Below are positions 1-13,600 of a stretch of 64,000 bases of DNA, piece by piece. The stretch is from the NCBI GenBank assembly GCA_005656395.1, contig SRSI01000074.1, forward strand, positions 248,001-312,000. The letters run 5' to 3'. Within the stretch, counting starts at the first letter, position 1; each line of letters begins with the position of its first letter. The position numbers and the translations under genes are program-made. Below the pieces are notes generated by a model that saw only the letters and a list, made by a program, of their open reading frames with translations, was not told the origin of the DNA and did no database searches. This stretch comes from Strongyloides papillosus. Its lineage: Eukaryota > Nematoda > Chromadorea > Rhabditida > Strongyloididae.

Positions 1-244
1 AAAGTACTACAATCATAAATAGTTTCTTTTAACAACTTCCTCATATGGCATTGTTTAATAATTTTTCTTGTACATTTTTTATCACATGATTTTATAGTAT
101 ATTTTCTACGATTATGTAATTTAATAAGAGTTGTCAAAATGTTGTAATAGTTTAAAATTTTGTTTAATTTTGCATTTCTTTGATTTTTTCTATTTGCGAA
201 TAATATTTTTTTTAAAGAATTTTATATATTTTTAATATTAAATA

Positions 245-968
245 ATGCAAAAAAAGCCTCCAGAGGATGATTCAAAGTTACCACTATATAAACTTGTTGT
301 TATTGGCGAAGGTGGTGTTGGCAAATCTTCGTTAACAATTCAATTTTTTCAAAAACACTTCATTGATTACTATGATCCAACTATTGAAGATCAGTATATC
401 CAACATTGTGAAGTTGATGGCCAATGGGTCATTATGGATGTTTTAGATACAGCAGGACAAGAGGAGTACTCTGCCATGAGAGAACAATATATACGTGGAG
501 GAAAAGGTTTTCTATTAGTATATTCTGTCACTGATGAAAGAAGTTTTCAACAAGCTAGTCAGTTATACAAACAAGTTCTTAGAGTTAAAGATTCAACAGA
601 ATATCCTGTTTTATTGGTTGCCAATAAGGTGTGTAAAGAATTCATTTTTATTAATAACATTTTTAGATTGACTTAGTTTCACAACGTAAGGTCACTGAAG
701 CGCAAGGTCGTAAACTTGCTGAAGAATTGAAATTGCCATATATTGAGACATCAGCGAAGGATCCCCCTATTAATGTTGATGCCGCATTTCATGAGTTAGT
801 GAGAATTGTTAAATCTTTTCCTTCTGAAGATGATGATAATGTATGTTTTGCCTTTGGATTGTTAAAATTTATAAAATTGATAAATTATAGTTAACACTAG
901 GAAATACTGGTTTGTCAGGAAACTTGTCAAAAAAGAAAAAAGGCAAAGGGAAATGTATTATAATGTGA
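245..968 (+). CDS. M-Ras/R-Ras-like small GTPase
   Basis: Ras-family GTPase of 211 aa, a membrane-anchored GTP/GDP switch in receptor signalling. Exons are 245-628, 667-840 and 891-968, with GT-AG introns of 38 and 50 bp; all phases join cleanly. Visible motifs are the P-loop GEGGVGKSS, effector loop YDPTIEDQY, switch [17 protein letters not shown], base-binding VANK-ID and SAK in ETSAKDPP. A Lys-rich stretch precedes the C-terminal CaaX box CIIM, so prenylation is expected. The QFFQK, DPPxNVDxAFHELVR and extended N-terminus resemble M-Ras/R-Ras more than classical Ras; C. elegans ras-1 is the likely counterpart (inference). The first ATG of the open frame is used. Position 12 (Ras numbering) is Gly, so it is not intrinsically activated. 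Confidence 0.92.
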
Positions 969-1984
969 TTGTAATTATTAACAAAAAATAAATATAGTAT
1001 CTGAATGCATATATTACTAAATATCAATTTTTGAGTTGTGTAAACAGCAGTACATTCTTTTTCACATATGCATGTCATGCTTCATTATGCTACCAGAAAA
1101 TTTTTAGAAATATGTTTAAAAATAATGTATTATAATTTCAATGCCGTTTTTATTATTTTCAAAAATTTTAACAAATATATCTTTCAGAAATTTTGTTTAT
1201 TATAAAATAAAAAAACCTAACATATGCATTTTAACTTAAATTGTTCATTAAAGTAAGATATTTTAATATGTAACATTTGCAAAAAGATTGATATTTAATC
1301 TCAAATGTATGTGTAAAAATGTCTAAGTTATATATTAAAGTAATAATATTGAAAGTGGATACATTGCTTTTGTCTAAGCATATAGATTAATCATTTTATC
1401 TAAACTATTATATAAAATGTTATCAAATTTTGAATTAGAAAGGAAATGATTGAGAGTATTTAGTAATTTATAATTAAACAATTTCCATAGGAAGTAATCA
1501 TTAAAAGTTTATTTTTTTAAAATAACTATTTATAATTTTTTTAATTATGATTTAAATTAACATCACAAATTGAATTGTTGTATCAATTAACAAGGAAATT
1601 CAATGATTTGAATTATGTCATATAAACAAAGTCCCTGCATAAATCTTTCATCTATTTAAACAAAAAAAGATGTTAACACTAAACTTTGATTTCTATCACA
1701 TTAAATAAATTTTTAAAAATTTTTGTGGAAAAAATTGACAAATTTTTTTATTTAAAAGTTTGTTTCAATAACATAGTGTAATTTTCATACAATGAATGTC
1801 AAAAATGATTGTCTTTGTACGATACCGCTAATATTCATTGGTATAATGAGTACACACGAACTGAGAAATGTTTAGAGTATTCTCTTTTACAATTACATAA
1901 ATGGCATTATCTCCGATTTTTTTACATCTATTATTATTCGTTATTCTCCAATTATATATTTTTTAAAATTGTATTATTTTAGTG
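969..1984. other. Intergenic region between the Ras-like gene and APC5
   Basis: AT-rich 1 kb with short open frames only. It must hold the 3' end of the GTPase transcript and the promoter of APC5; AATAAA-type signals occur but none is clearly decisive. Confidence 0.5.
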
Positions 1985-4683
1985 ATGAACAATAAGCAAT
2001 GTTTTAAATTGGCATCTCAATATCCCATAGGGGTACCTAAAACTGCATACAGGGTAGATTTTGAATAAAATGGGCGAATTTATGATTTTTTTTTAAATTT
2101 TAGTTAGGAATCACAATTTTGCTTAATTCAATAGAACAATCTTACGCACAAAATATTTTGTCATTATCTGAGGCCGAAAAAATTACGTGGCTAGTTACAA
2201 GACTAATAAATTTACCAGATTTAACATATACTACATTGATGGAAATTGTAAAAAATTTTACTCATAATGATAAATTTATTGAATTTTTTAAAAATGACAT
2301 TTTAAATTATGAAATGAGGGTTTCAACAAAGAGTAAATCAAATTTAGAAGATGGAAAAGCTCAAGAAATAAAATTTGCCAAAAGCCGCAGTGTTATTGGT
2401 TATTTTTTAAGAGGCATAGAAGCTTCTGAGTGTTTCTCAACACCAGGCCAAGATTTCTATGTCCTTGATTCATTTGAACACTGGAGAAAACAAGATGATA
2501 TTGAAGCGTATAAGCCATATATCAAAATATCTGAGTTTTATGCAGATAAAAAAGATGTCATTTTAAATTTTTTGTATTCTTATATTAGTCATTTTACAAA
2601 GAATCCATATGAGTTTCCAATTTATTTTAACCTTCCTGCATCTAAATTAATATGCGATATCATTCCTCATGATCATATTGTAAGTCTTATTAATAGACAA
2701 TGTCTACTGATGCAATTATGCCCCAAAAATGCATTACCAACAAAATGTGTACATATGATGAAATCTATTTTGCAAGAAGAATATCCAACAATAACAAAAA
2801 CTGTAAGTTATTAAACAAATACTCTATATTTAATCTTTAGTCTTTCCTTCTCATGCTTAATGCATTACGTTGTGGTAATTATGTTGAGGCGGAAAGTTAT
2901 GGGAAAAGATATTTTAATGAAGCATCTCTTATAATTAAAGATCGTTCTAATTTAGTAACAAGTTTTTATATACCAGAAAAAAAGCCACTAATTTATGGTC
3001 CGTTGATTTGCTCAAGAATATATAAATTGCAAAAAGCTAAAAGAAATTGTCAAGCGTTGATCGAAGAAGCAACAACTCATAGTCATGCTTCTAGAGATTT
3101 AATTGGTGTGAGAGCGTGTACTTTAGAAAAAATACTAAGTGAGAATATGATTAATAATGACCTTGTTGCTGAAGCAGAATTATTAATGGTGAAATATAGT
3201 ATGGGTAAGTATGGTGATACTGCTGATAAGATGTTCTTTATTGATGGTATTGGAAACGATGACAACATTGATGAAGATGCAGCTTTAAACCAAACTATCC
3301 AAGAATTGGAAGAAGTATATCCTGTACTTCACTGTAAGGAGTTTAACTTTATTATAAATGATCATGATAAGAAAAAACTTGAACATTGTTTTGAGTATGA
3401 TGCAGATCCTGACGATGCAGAAGCTTTCTTCCATCAAATGGCAAAACACTTTTTGTATATCAAAGCAATTGAATGGTCTAAAATTGGGAAGAATAAACAT
3501 TTATGTGCTAAGTTATTTGAAATAATTCTTGAAAGTGACTTTGGCTCAGATCGTTTTATCCAAACGAAGTTACTAAAAGATGCAGCACTTGTGGCATTGA
3601 GTACAATGTCCCTTGAAAAAGGATACTACAAAGAAGCATTATTTAAAGCTGGAATAGCATTAAACAGTATAACTGAACCCCTACGTAATATTCCATCTCT
3701 GGCGACAGAAATTCATGCTCAAGCTGCAGCTAATGCAGCTATATCATTTGCCTACTCTGGCAATTATGATGGAGCGCTAAAAGTATTAAAAAAATATGAA
3801 GAATACTTCCCTAAAGACTCAATTGGAGAGTCTTATACTCAATTACGTTTAACTAAGCTATTAATACAATTTGATTATAATTTTTTTAAAGGAGAATGGG
3901 AGACACTTAGAGTTTTGTTGGAAGAAATAAATTTATACAATTATTTCGAATATGATATGAGAGTTGGAATACTTGATTGTTGCACAAATGATGTTAGTCA
4001 GGCAATTTCGAGATTAAATAATTTAATTGGAAATTTTTCTAATCAAAATGCAACTAGTCTTCAATATATAAGATGCCTCATGGTACAGGGTCAGATGTAT
4101 TTGTACATTAAAAATTGGGAGATGGCTTTTGATAGTTTTAAGAAGGCTTTAAGGTTAGCACAAGATAATGGATTTAGGAATTTATGTACAATGTTAATAA
4201 GAAGAATGGCAACATCAATGGTAAGATTTAATAGGATTGAAAAAAAATTTTATAATTGTTCTATCAAATTATGTTAATTATGTTTATATTTTTAGCTAAA
4301 AGTTGGTCGTATTCAACAGGCTGGTGCTTTACTAATGAACCATCGTAGTCAGATGGAATCAGAGTTACCAGTTATAGAACAAGCTTTATATCATTTAACA
4401 ATGTATATGCATGCTGAATGTGTAGGCACACCGGAAGCAGGTAATTTGAAATTATGATATATAATTACTTTTTTTTATATTTTTAGAAAGATATTTAACG
4501 GATGCTGTTAGAGTTTTGGAACCATTTAATTTACCACTACTTCAAACATGTATATATAGATATTTGATAAATTATAAAAAATGTCATAAGAAAAATTCGG
4601 CACACGAAGTTAAGGTGTTAGAGGATAAATTAAAAAAATTCGATTTGCCGAAGGAACGTGATTTACCTCACTTGTTGTTGTAG
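1985..4683 (+). CDS. ANAPC5: Anaphase-promoting complex subunit 5 (APC5)
   Basis: Scaffold subunit of the APC/C ubiquitin ligase that drives the metaphase-anaphase transition. Exons are 1985-2053, 2104-2802, 2841-4220, 4296-4440 and 4487-4683, giving 829 aa (human about 755). The first exon, starting MNNKQCFKLASQYPIGVP, restores the APC5 N-terminal motif ending ITILLNSIE (human IAVLVLLNEM). The TPR region follows: MLNALRCGNYVEAE matches the APC5 helix ALLNLALLHCRFGHYDAA, VLKKYEEYFPKDS with IQFD matches VLKHLKERFPPNS..IQFD, and the C-terminus DLPKERDLPHLLL matches the human end ELPSHGVPLINHL. The start at 1985 is chosen because it gives this alignment and phase. The middle, acidic part around residue 390 is nematode-specific. 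In C. elegans the APC5 genes are such-1 and gfi-3. Confidence 0.85.
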
Positions 4684-7600
4684 AATGTTTTTAACAAAAC
4701 TTTGAATTCACTATAAACTATCATGTTACTTTATAAATTAATAATATTTTATCACAAAAAAAAATTTAACGCGTCATTTTTTTCTAATTTTTTAGCATTG
4801 TATTTTGTTCCCTATTTTTATTATTTTATACTTTTTACTAAATTCAATTGACTTAGATTTGTCATTTTGTCTACATAATAATAAGTAGTATTATCTACCT
4901 GAAAAAATTTTAAGAAATAATTTCAAATACAGAATATTAAAAATTTATTTTTTTTAAATTTAATGGCTAATACCTAATAATATTGACAACTGTTTTGTTG
5001 GTCTTAAAATGTTTATGTATGTTCTCTAATTTTTTTTTCAAATAAGCAACAGGATAGAAAGGTTATTAGCTATATTTAAGGGTACACGAAAATTTTTTAT
5101 AAACGGCTTTTAAAAATAAAATGATGATATTTGTTTTTTTCTAGTCTATCAATATATTAGAAAATATATCTAAGGAAATTAATAATTCCAAAATGTTCAA
5201 AGATTTCTTTGATTATATATATTCATGATATGGTTATATATTTATTTTCCGTTTACATAAATTCCGTCTCCGGTTAGAATTCTTTTAAAAAAAATTTAAA
5301 ACGAATAAAAAAAAGTAAAAAATACAATAAAATTATAAATTAAATGTTTCCCGTCATTAATGGATTTAATAATATTTTATCTTCATGTCTTTATGAAAAG
5401 GATATCTCAAAATATTTTTTTCTAAACAGAGAAAAGTAGTATTATAGGTATTATCACTATGATTATTATAAAATATTAACTAGTTGTTTGTACTTCGCAT
5501 AAAATATTTACTTTTTAATAGAATCTTTAACGTTAAAATTTCTATAAATTTAACTTTTCATTATTGTTTTGAATAATTTCATTATTTTACAAATCATAAA
5601 TATATATATTTTTTGTTTTTTTTCTATTACACTAATGGGAATTTTCCAATATTTTACAGTTATATTATAATTAATAGTGATAAAATAATTTGGTCATTCT
5701 ACTAATGAATTAATGTTTGATGGGATGTAAAAAGTGATATACTTCCTGAATTACTTCATATCGTTTCAATCACATTTCCGAATGTCAAAATTAACTTGGT
5801 TGATGTTAAAGATGTGAATAAAGATTAGAGGCTTAAAAAAATTTCTAAAATACACATATATAATTTATCTTTTTAGACATTAAAATTAATTTTCATTCCT
5901 ATCTTCAAGTATGATTTTATCTTTATGCATCAATGATGTTTTCATGTCTTTATTAACATGTTGAAAATTATCATTTGTCAAATAAATATATTTTTTTATT
6001 GTTTAAATTTAGTTATTTTAACGTTCTTTAGACTATAAAAATTGTTTGCGTTTTAGTTAAACTTATAATAACCGTTTAATTAGTTAGAATTTTTTTTAAT
6101 TCATTTTGTCTTAACGAAGATAATTAACCTAAAAATATTTATCAATTAATAACTATTTCTAGGTAACATTTTTATTATACGAATTTTAAATTAGTTTAAA
6201 TAAGCAAGCCTTTTTTCTATCTATTATTAATATTAATTACTGTTAATTACTGGCTCAGTAAAAAAAAATTAGCCAAAAAAATTAATTTCTGATAAATAAA
6301 ATTGTTCCAGCATTCTTTATATTTAACTATCTTATTACCTTTTATATAAGCATATTCAACAAGCATTTTAAAATTTTCATAAAAAAAAAGAAAATTCTTT
6401 TAAAGATAATCACAAAAGTATTTAATTACTTTCCTTTAAAAATAATTATTATTCTTCATAAAGAAATAAATGAATGGAATAAAATATTTAAACAATGAAT
6501 TTGCTAATCTTCCTGCTTTAGTAAGTTGCTACTTTTCTTCAAATAAATTCTAATTTTAATAGATTTATTGTTTTATTTCTTTTATAACAAAAATAATATT
6601 TAACATATGATTTTTTTATGCTAAAGTAATTCTTACTTTTCTATTGAAAATGAAAAGTTTGATGATTATGTTTGAAAACTATTTCTTATGAATTAATAAA
6701 ACAAATTTTTTTAGTAAGATAAGTATTTATTTTTCTTTATTAATTTCTTTCTATTATTTTAAGAAAATTTTATGTATTTTTTTAAACTCCTATTAAATTT
6801 CACTTATTATAAATACACTGAAAATAAATAGATACAATTGTTGATTTTATGAGATGATTTTATTAATATAACTGTTGACAGCTAGTTATTATATCTGTTC
6901 AATCAAAATCTATTGATGATACTAAATAATATATTATATTTGTTTGAAGATCATATATCATATTTTGGATTTGTTTAACATAATTTCATTTACAATAACA
7001 TGTAAAAAAACGAAAAGAGAAGGAAATTGAAAAAGTTTTTTTTATTCTGTCCAATAAAGTAAGAATTTTTCGTTAAATTATGTTTTCGTTAATGACAATC
7101 TTGTCTGTTTTACTTTATAATACTTTTTTATTTAGAACATTTACTTGATTAGAGTATATAGTCTTTTTCGAATAGCAAATTTTCTTTAAACTTTAAAAAT
7201 TTTTTAAGTTCCTGGTTTTAACATTTTTCTAATCCTGTTTATTTGATTTATTAAAATCATATATAGTTGTATAAAATTAATTGAAAATGCTTCTTTTATA
7301 ATCATTACAAAACGATTCATTAATGGAGAAAAGAAAATTTTTTTGCCTAATTTTTTAAAACACATTATTGTTCATGTGTAAATTAACAATTGCATTTTGT
7401 TAATTGATACAAAATTAGTAGCAAATTTGTTTAATTTTGTTTTATTTATAAAAAACTATATTTTTATAATATTATTAGTGAATTAATTACATTAGAATTA
7501 TGTATACATTATTTTTTTAAACTTTATTAACAAAATATTTAAACACAAAAATTTGTTTTGAGTTAATTATTTTCAGTATTTTCATTATTTCAAATTATAA

Positions 7601-10600
7601 TTTATTTTTACATCTTATAATTTAAATGACATTATTTTATTTATATACAATAAATTTGTCAACTATTTTATTATTTTACTATATTTTTCTTTGCAAATTT
7701 TGTTTTTTATCGTGACTGAATATTCATTAAGACATCATTTTTAAAATTGTTTGCATTCTAATTTTTTCCTGTAATTACCACTTTCGTATTCCATGAAGAA
7801 GTTTCTTATACATACGACTGAAAAGTCAATTTATGGTAACAAACATTTAATTACAATCCTTAAATGACGAAAGATCAATAAAAAAATTTCCTGTCATCAT
7901 GATGATTTTACATTATATAAGAAAAATGATAAATTAAAATTAATAAACTACTTAGTATAAGAAAGTATTTTGATAACTTGACAACAAAATTTGTTATCCA
8001 TTTCATATAATCATCTTTTTTACTTTTATTTAATCTTTTGACACATGACTAGAAAAGTTTAAAGTTTACAAATTACAACTTTTATTATAATTTTCATCAT
8101 TATTGTTTGTAAAATCTTCTAATATTTCGCTGTCGTAAAATATTTATTGTCAATTCATTTTTAGAAAATAACACGTACTACATCTAGTATACAAACATAT
8201 TACAGTAAATAATTTAAATTTTAGTAGAAAAATTCTATATGAATACTAATTTATGAAATTAAAACAAGAAACTTTAAAATATAACTACTTTAAATTTACT
8301 TTTTATACAAAATTTAACTTTTAAAAGTATAGTAAATATAATTATTATTTCATATATTTATTATACATTATTTTTTTATATTTTCTCACTCTTTAAAAGC
8401 ATATCAAACGACATTTATCAATAATAAATATTCATCTTTTTTTACTTTTCCATGATTAAGTTTGTATTTTAAAAAATCCATTAAACTTAACAAAGTTATG
8501 GATTTATTAATAATATCATTACTTCATAAAAATGAATTTCATTACTTAACGGAAACCTTTTCCCTGTAAAAGATGATTTTTGAACATTTACATGATGATA
8601 CTTTTACTAATTCATTTTATATGTGATAAATACACAAATCAGGCATCTCATGAGATATACATCATTAAAATATTCTATAAATATTATTTTGAGATATTTT
8701 AAATTTCATTATAAGTTCATATCATTTTAGAAGAAAACATATCATAGGTTATTATTAAATTTTACCATACTTTAAATAACCTTTTTTTAAAAAGAGACCG
8801 TTAGAAATATGTGTGAAAGAATATTTATATAAAATAAAATGAAGCAGTAAAATTTTTTTTTCATATAAATTAAAATCTAAAAAACATTATAAAAAAAATT
8901 GTTTAGTTTGAACAAGTACAGAAGTTTGAAGGCATATAATTATTTTTATAATGATCATAAGAGTGCCAAAATTCTTTTAAATACCATTAAGCTTTTCATA
9001 ATCAAGCTTATCTATTTTTGACCTTTTATAAGAGGATTCTTAACTTAAAATTTTATTCATTTATCATTTTATTTTATAAGTAATCTACTTTTGATGCTGT
9101 GATAAGATATGCTTCGTTTAATGCACTATTTATATGCCTTTAAGTGATAGTAATTGTATAAAGACGTGGACAAATTTTATCTCTCTTATATATAATATTT
9201 TCTGAAATAGGAAAATGATGAGGAAATTTAAATGTATACATCTACTAATATATTAAAATATTGCGCATTTATTTAAAAGAAATAAAAGATTACCAGTTAA
9301 TTTAAAGATAATTTCTCTTTTAGTATATTTTTTATAATATTTTTCTATTTTGTTTTAACAATTTTTTAATACCTTTAAACTATGTTAATTTTAATTACAT
9401 CTTACTTTAAAACAACTTTAATTTATTTCATGTTAAACTATACTTTTTTTCTCATTAAAACATGAACACATACTTGTCGTCAGATTATTTGAATGCCGTT
9501 TTAATGCTATAGAGATGATGTATATTTCTTTGAGGGTATTAAATTTTTTATCAAAAAAGTTATCAGATTAATATGTATTTTCAATGATTTCTTTTAACAA
9601 TATCACCATGCCAAAAGACACCTAAACTTATTTTATATGTAATAATTAAATTACAAATTTGAAGCTTTTAACACTTTACAACCCTTCAAATTTTAAATTA
9701 TTTATCAGCATTCAGGGGATATAAATATAAAAAATGTCATGTTTTTCTAAATATAATATAAAGAATGTTAGAACTAGCAAACGTATGATAAAAGTAATAT
9801 GATATTCAGGCCTTTTTTAATAAACCATCAATATATTTATTCTTTTATCATTTGTAATGGAAAGTACTAAATATAATAGAGGTAAATTTTATTTGACAAT
9901 ATATATATAATAGATTCATGTTATTGAGAGAAACGCTAAAAATAGGAAATATTTTAAAAGAGATATATTTGAAGGTTAGAATAATATATGTGTTTAAATA
10001 TGATTCTTTTTTTTAAAGGAATCTTAATTATAAATGGAAAAATTGATATCTTTCAAACAAAAAATATTATAATGAATACTAGTAACCATTGGGAATTGTG
10101 AAAAAAGATCAAATGACAAAATAGCGTTAATTTCTATTTAAGGGTCTTTTCACATTAAACAAAATAGACAAAAAGTATACAACTTAATATGACCCAAAAA
10201 TAGAATAAACTAAATTTTTTGCACTTTTTATTCTCCATCGTACTCGAATTTTTTATCTCTCAGCATCCATTATAATTAAATACCATTTTCCATATATATT
10301 TAAATATAAACTTTCTTAAAAAATAATCTTTATGGTTTGATATCAATATTTCACACTCTAACATTAAAAATTATTATTTGTAGTTAATGTTAAAATTAAT
10401 TTTACTATAACCAGATTCCATAAAAGGTCAAAATGTTATTTCATGGCTTTCTTTAAGCTTTAATATAATTAATTATAATAAATTTTATTATAAAAATATC
10501 CTTTTACTGATAGAAATTTAAAATTTTATTGGTTTATAAATAGAAATAATTCTAATAATGATATTAAATTTTAATAATCCTTTATTTAAATTATATCTAA

Positions 10601-13600
10601 GTAAAGTAAAAGCACAACATCACAAAAACTGATAAAAGTTGATTTTTTTTTAATTATTGAGAATAAATTCTTTTTTTTCCTGTAACTCCATCAACAATTC
10701 ACAATCCATTATACTGTTTGTCTTGATGTTTGTCTAGAAATATTTTCTAAAAAATATTTTTTAAATGAGTTATTATGAATCAAATATTACATATAAATAC
10801 TACTGTAGTTGTATTTCTAATGCATGGATACATGTGTTATGGCGCCATTCTTTTTTAGTAATTCTTTTCGAGCATTGTAAAATTGTCATATTAATTTTAG
10901 ATATATTATAATAACCAATATTTTTATTTTTTTAAATTTTTTCTATTTTGTATTAATATACTTCAAAATTTCTTTACATTAATTGTGCAATTGCAAAAGA
11001 CTAATTATTTTATTTCTCTCATTTCACACGGTATTTAATAAATCTATTTCTTCCTTACTTTTCTGAATACTAAAAAGTTTAACCAAAATGGGTTTAGTAG
11101 ATAGTATTTTGAATATCTTCCAGTGTCTTTATAATGCAACTAATAAAGTCCATTTTTTACTATCTTTCTTGTTCATATAGTAATGATACATTTATATATG
11201 TTTTTATATTTTTTATAAAGTTGTAAACCTCACATGAAGAAGAGATGATAAATTTTTTGAAACTATACAATATAAAACTATTTTTATTTAAATATTAAAT
11301 TTTTATATGTAAAATATTATTACAATTTATCGTAAAGTATGACATTAAAATAAATTTATGATATTTATTAAAAAATAGCATTATACACATATTTTATTTT
11401 TCTATTAATGTACTTTCCAAATATTTGGTAGAGAATTTTTTTCTACTAGAATTATTGTAGTTGCTTTATAAAAAAATATAAAATATTTTTCATTAGGATA
11501 AATATTTTATATCTTTCTACATTTTTATTTTTTTTATTTTAAATAGAATTTACGTATTTTTAAAAGGTAAAAGATAAAAGAAAATTTATTATTGATGTTA
11601 AACCAAAGTTTATAATATATAAAGGAAATAAATTTAAATATATAAAATAAGAAAAAATGGCTTTTAACTTTTGATTAAACTTCTTTTTATTATATATGCC
11701 TTCTAGGAAAATAATAATAAGATGTTTAGTGGTGTAAAACGTTGCCATTTTCCACTTCAATAAAATAGATTAATTTTTAAGCGATTATTTTCATGAAAAT
11801 AATGGAAAAAAACTTTTTCTACTATTTATTATATATATTTCATTATAATATTTATAATAAAATATAGATTTGATTTCATTATCCGACAGACAAATATTAA
11901 ATCAATTTAATTATTTTATATTAACTTCCCTATAATTTCTAATATCTCGTTTTAAAATATTATATTAATACTTTTTTGTTATTTATATAATATTGTTTCA
12001 TTTACCAAACACAACCTCAGTTATTGAATTAGAGATATATTTCTTTAAAAGTCAAAACATTTTAATTAAAAAACTCTTTCTATGATAAAATATAATTATT
12101 TACTTATTCCTATATAATGTTATATTTTCTAATTGTTAAAAATAAAAAATTTTTACTAATTTATTTAATTGAAATTTTGATCTGTTAAACTAAATATTAA
12201 TAGATTATTAATCATTGAGATATACCTACAAATTATTATATCTGATAGGTATACTTCGTATTATAGAAATATTTTTTATCTAACTATTCTTCATTGACAT
12301 TAACTTAGAATTTTTGTTTCTATTTATTTAAAGGTGACTGCATATAAGTTTGTAAAATGACCTTAAAGATAATTAAAATATAAATACTCAGTAAGTGGTA
12401 AAAGCTTATATTCTTAATTTGTATAAAATTCAACAATTTATCCCACAAAGCCACGTTCCAGTATTATTTTTTCATCAAATATCCTTTCTAATTTGCCAAA
12501 ATAAAAATGTATCATTTTTTACTTATCTCTCATTAGATATACTTATTCTATTTCATATATTAGTGGAAGAGATTAAGCAAAAAAAATTTATTATCCTTAT
12601 ATCTTTTAATAGTTTTTTTATCTAATAAATAGTAAGATATTAAAAAAAGGTTACTAGAAATGTTTTTATATAGTGGAATTTTACTTTGTCATCATAAAAA
12701 AAACCATTCTTTTTTATGTAGAACAGTAAAAAAAATTCTTAAAAAAGAAATATAAAAATGATACGAAATGCTATTTTATGTGTTGATGATAGTGGGTTTA
12801 TATGATAAATATATTTACTAAAAATCTTTACTTTTAGTATAAGAAAAAAATTTCACTCTTTGAAATTTAAAACAATAGATTTTGTAAATAAAAAGAGGTA
12901 ACTTTAAAATATTTTTTGAATAACCTTTTATAGAAATTGTTTTTGAAGGATACTTTCAAAATGACAAGAAGATATGTTAGAAATAAAAAAGTTTCTTATT
13001 CTTCTATATAATGAAATTTTTATTATTTTATATTGATGAAAGACTTTTACTTTGTTATAATAATTATTAGTTAGTTAAAAAATTTTAAATTAATCAAAAA
13101 TAGCTTTCTATTTTTTTAAGGTTTTGTTAGCTTTATTAAATAAGTTTCAATCAGTTATATAAGCATTAATATATTGATAATCTCTTGTTTGGTATTAGTA
13201 GGTTTTATTTATATATTTTTTTTATTTTTGACATAGTAATATTAACAATATTAATAAATACCAATACCATGTTTGAAGATATATTTATTGTAAAACCTTT
13301 TTTCTACCATCTTACTTTTATATTTGCGCTTTTTGAATGTTTAGAATTGTTTTAAAAGTGGTAATGTTTAAATTTTTAGAGGATCTTTTTTACAATTATA
13401 GAACATTGTCAAAAATGTGGGTTCATAAGTATTGAATCACTAAATAGGGAAAATTTTATGAGAAGATAAGAAGACTAAAGATTGCTTTATTTAAAATATA
13501 GAAAATTAGGTGATATGAAAGAATTAAAAAATTTATTGATAGTTGATAAATAGTATACTATTAAAAAATATTTTTTTAAATAGATTTTTTTGTTTTTGTT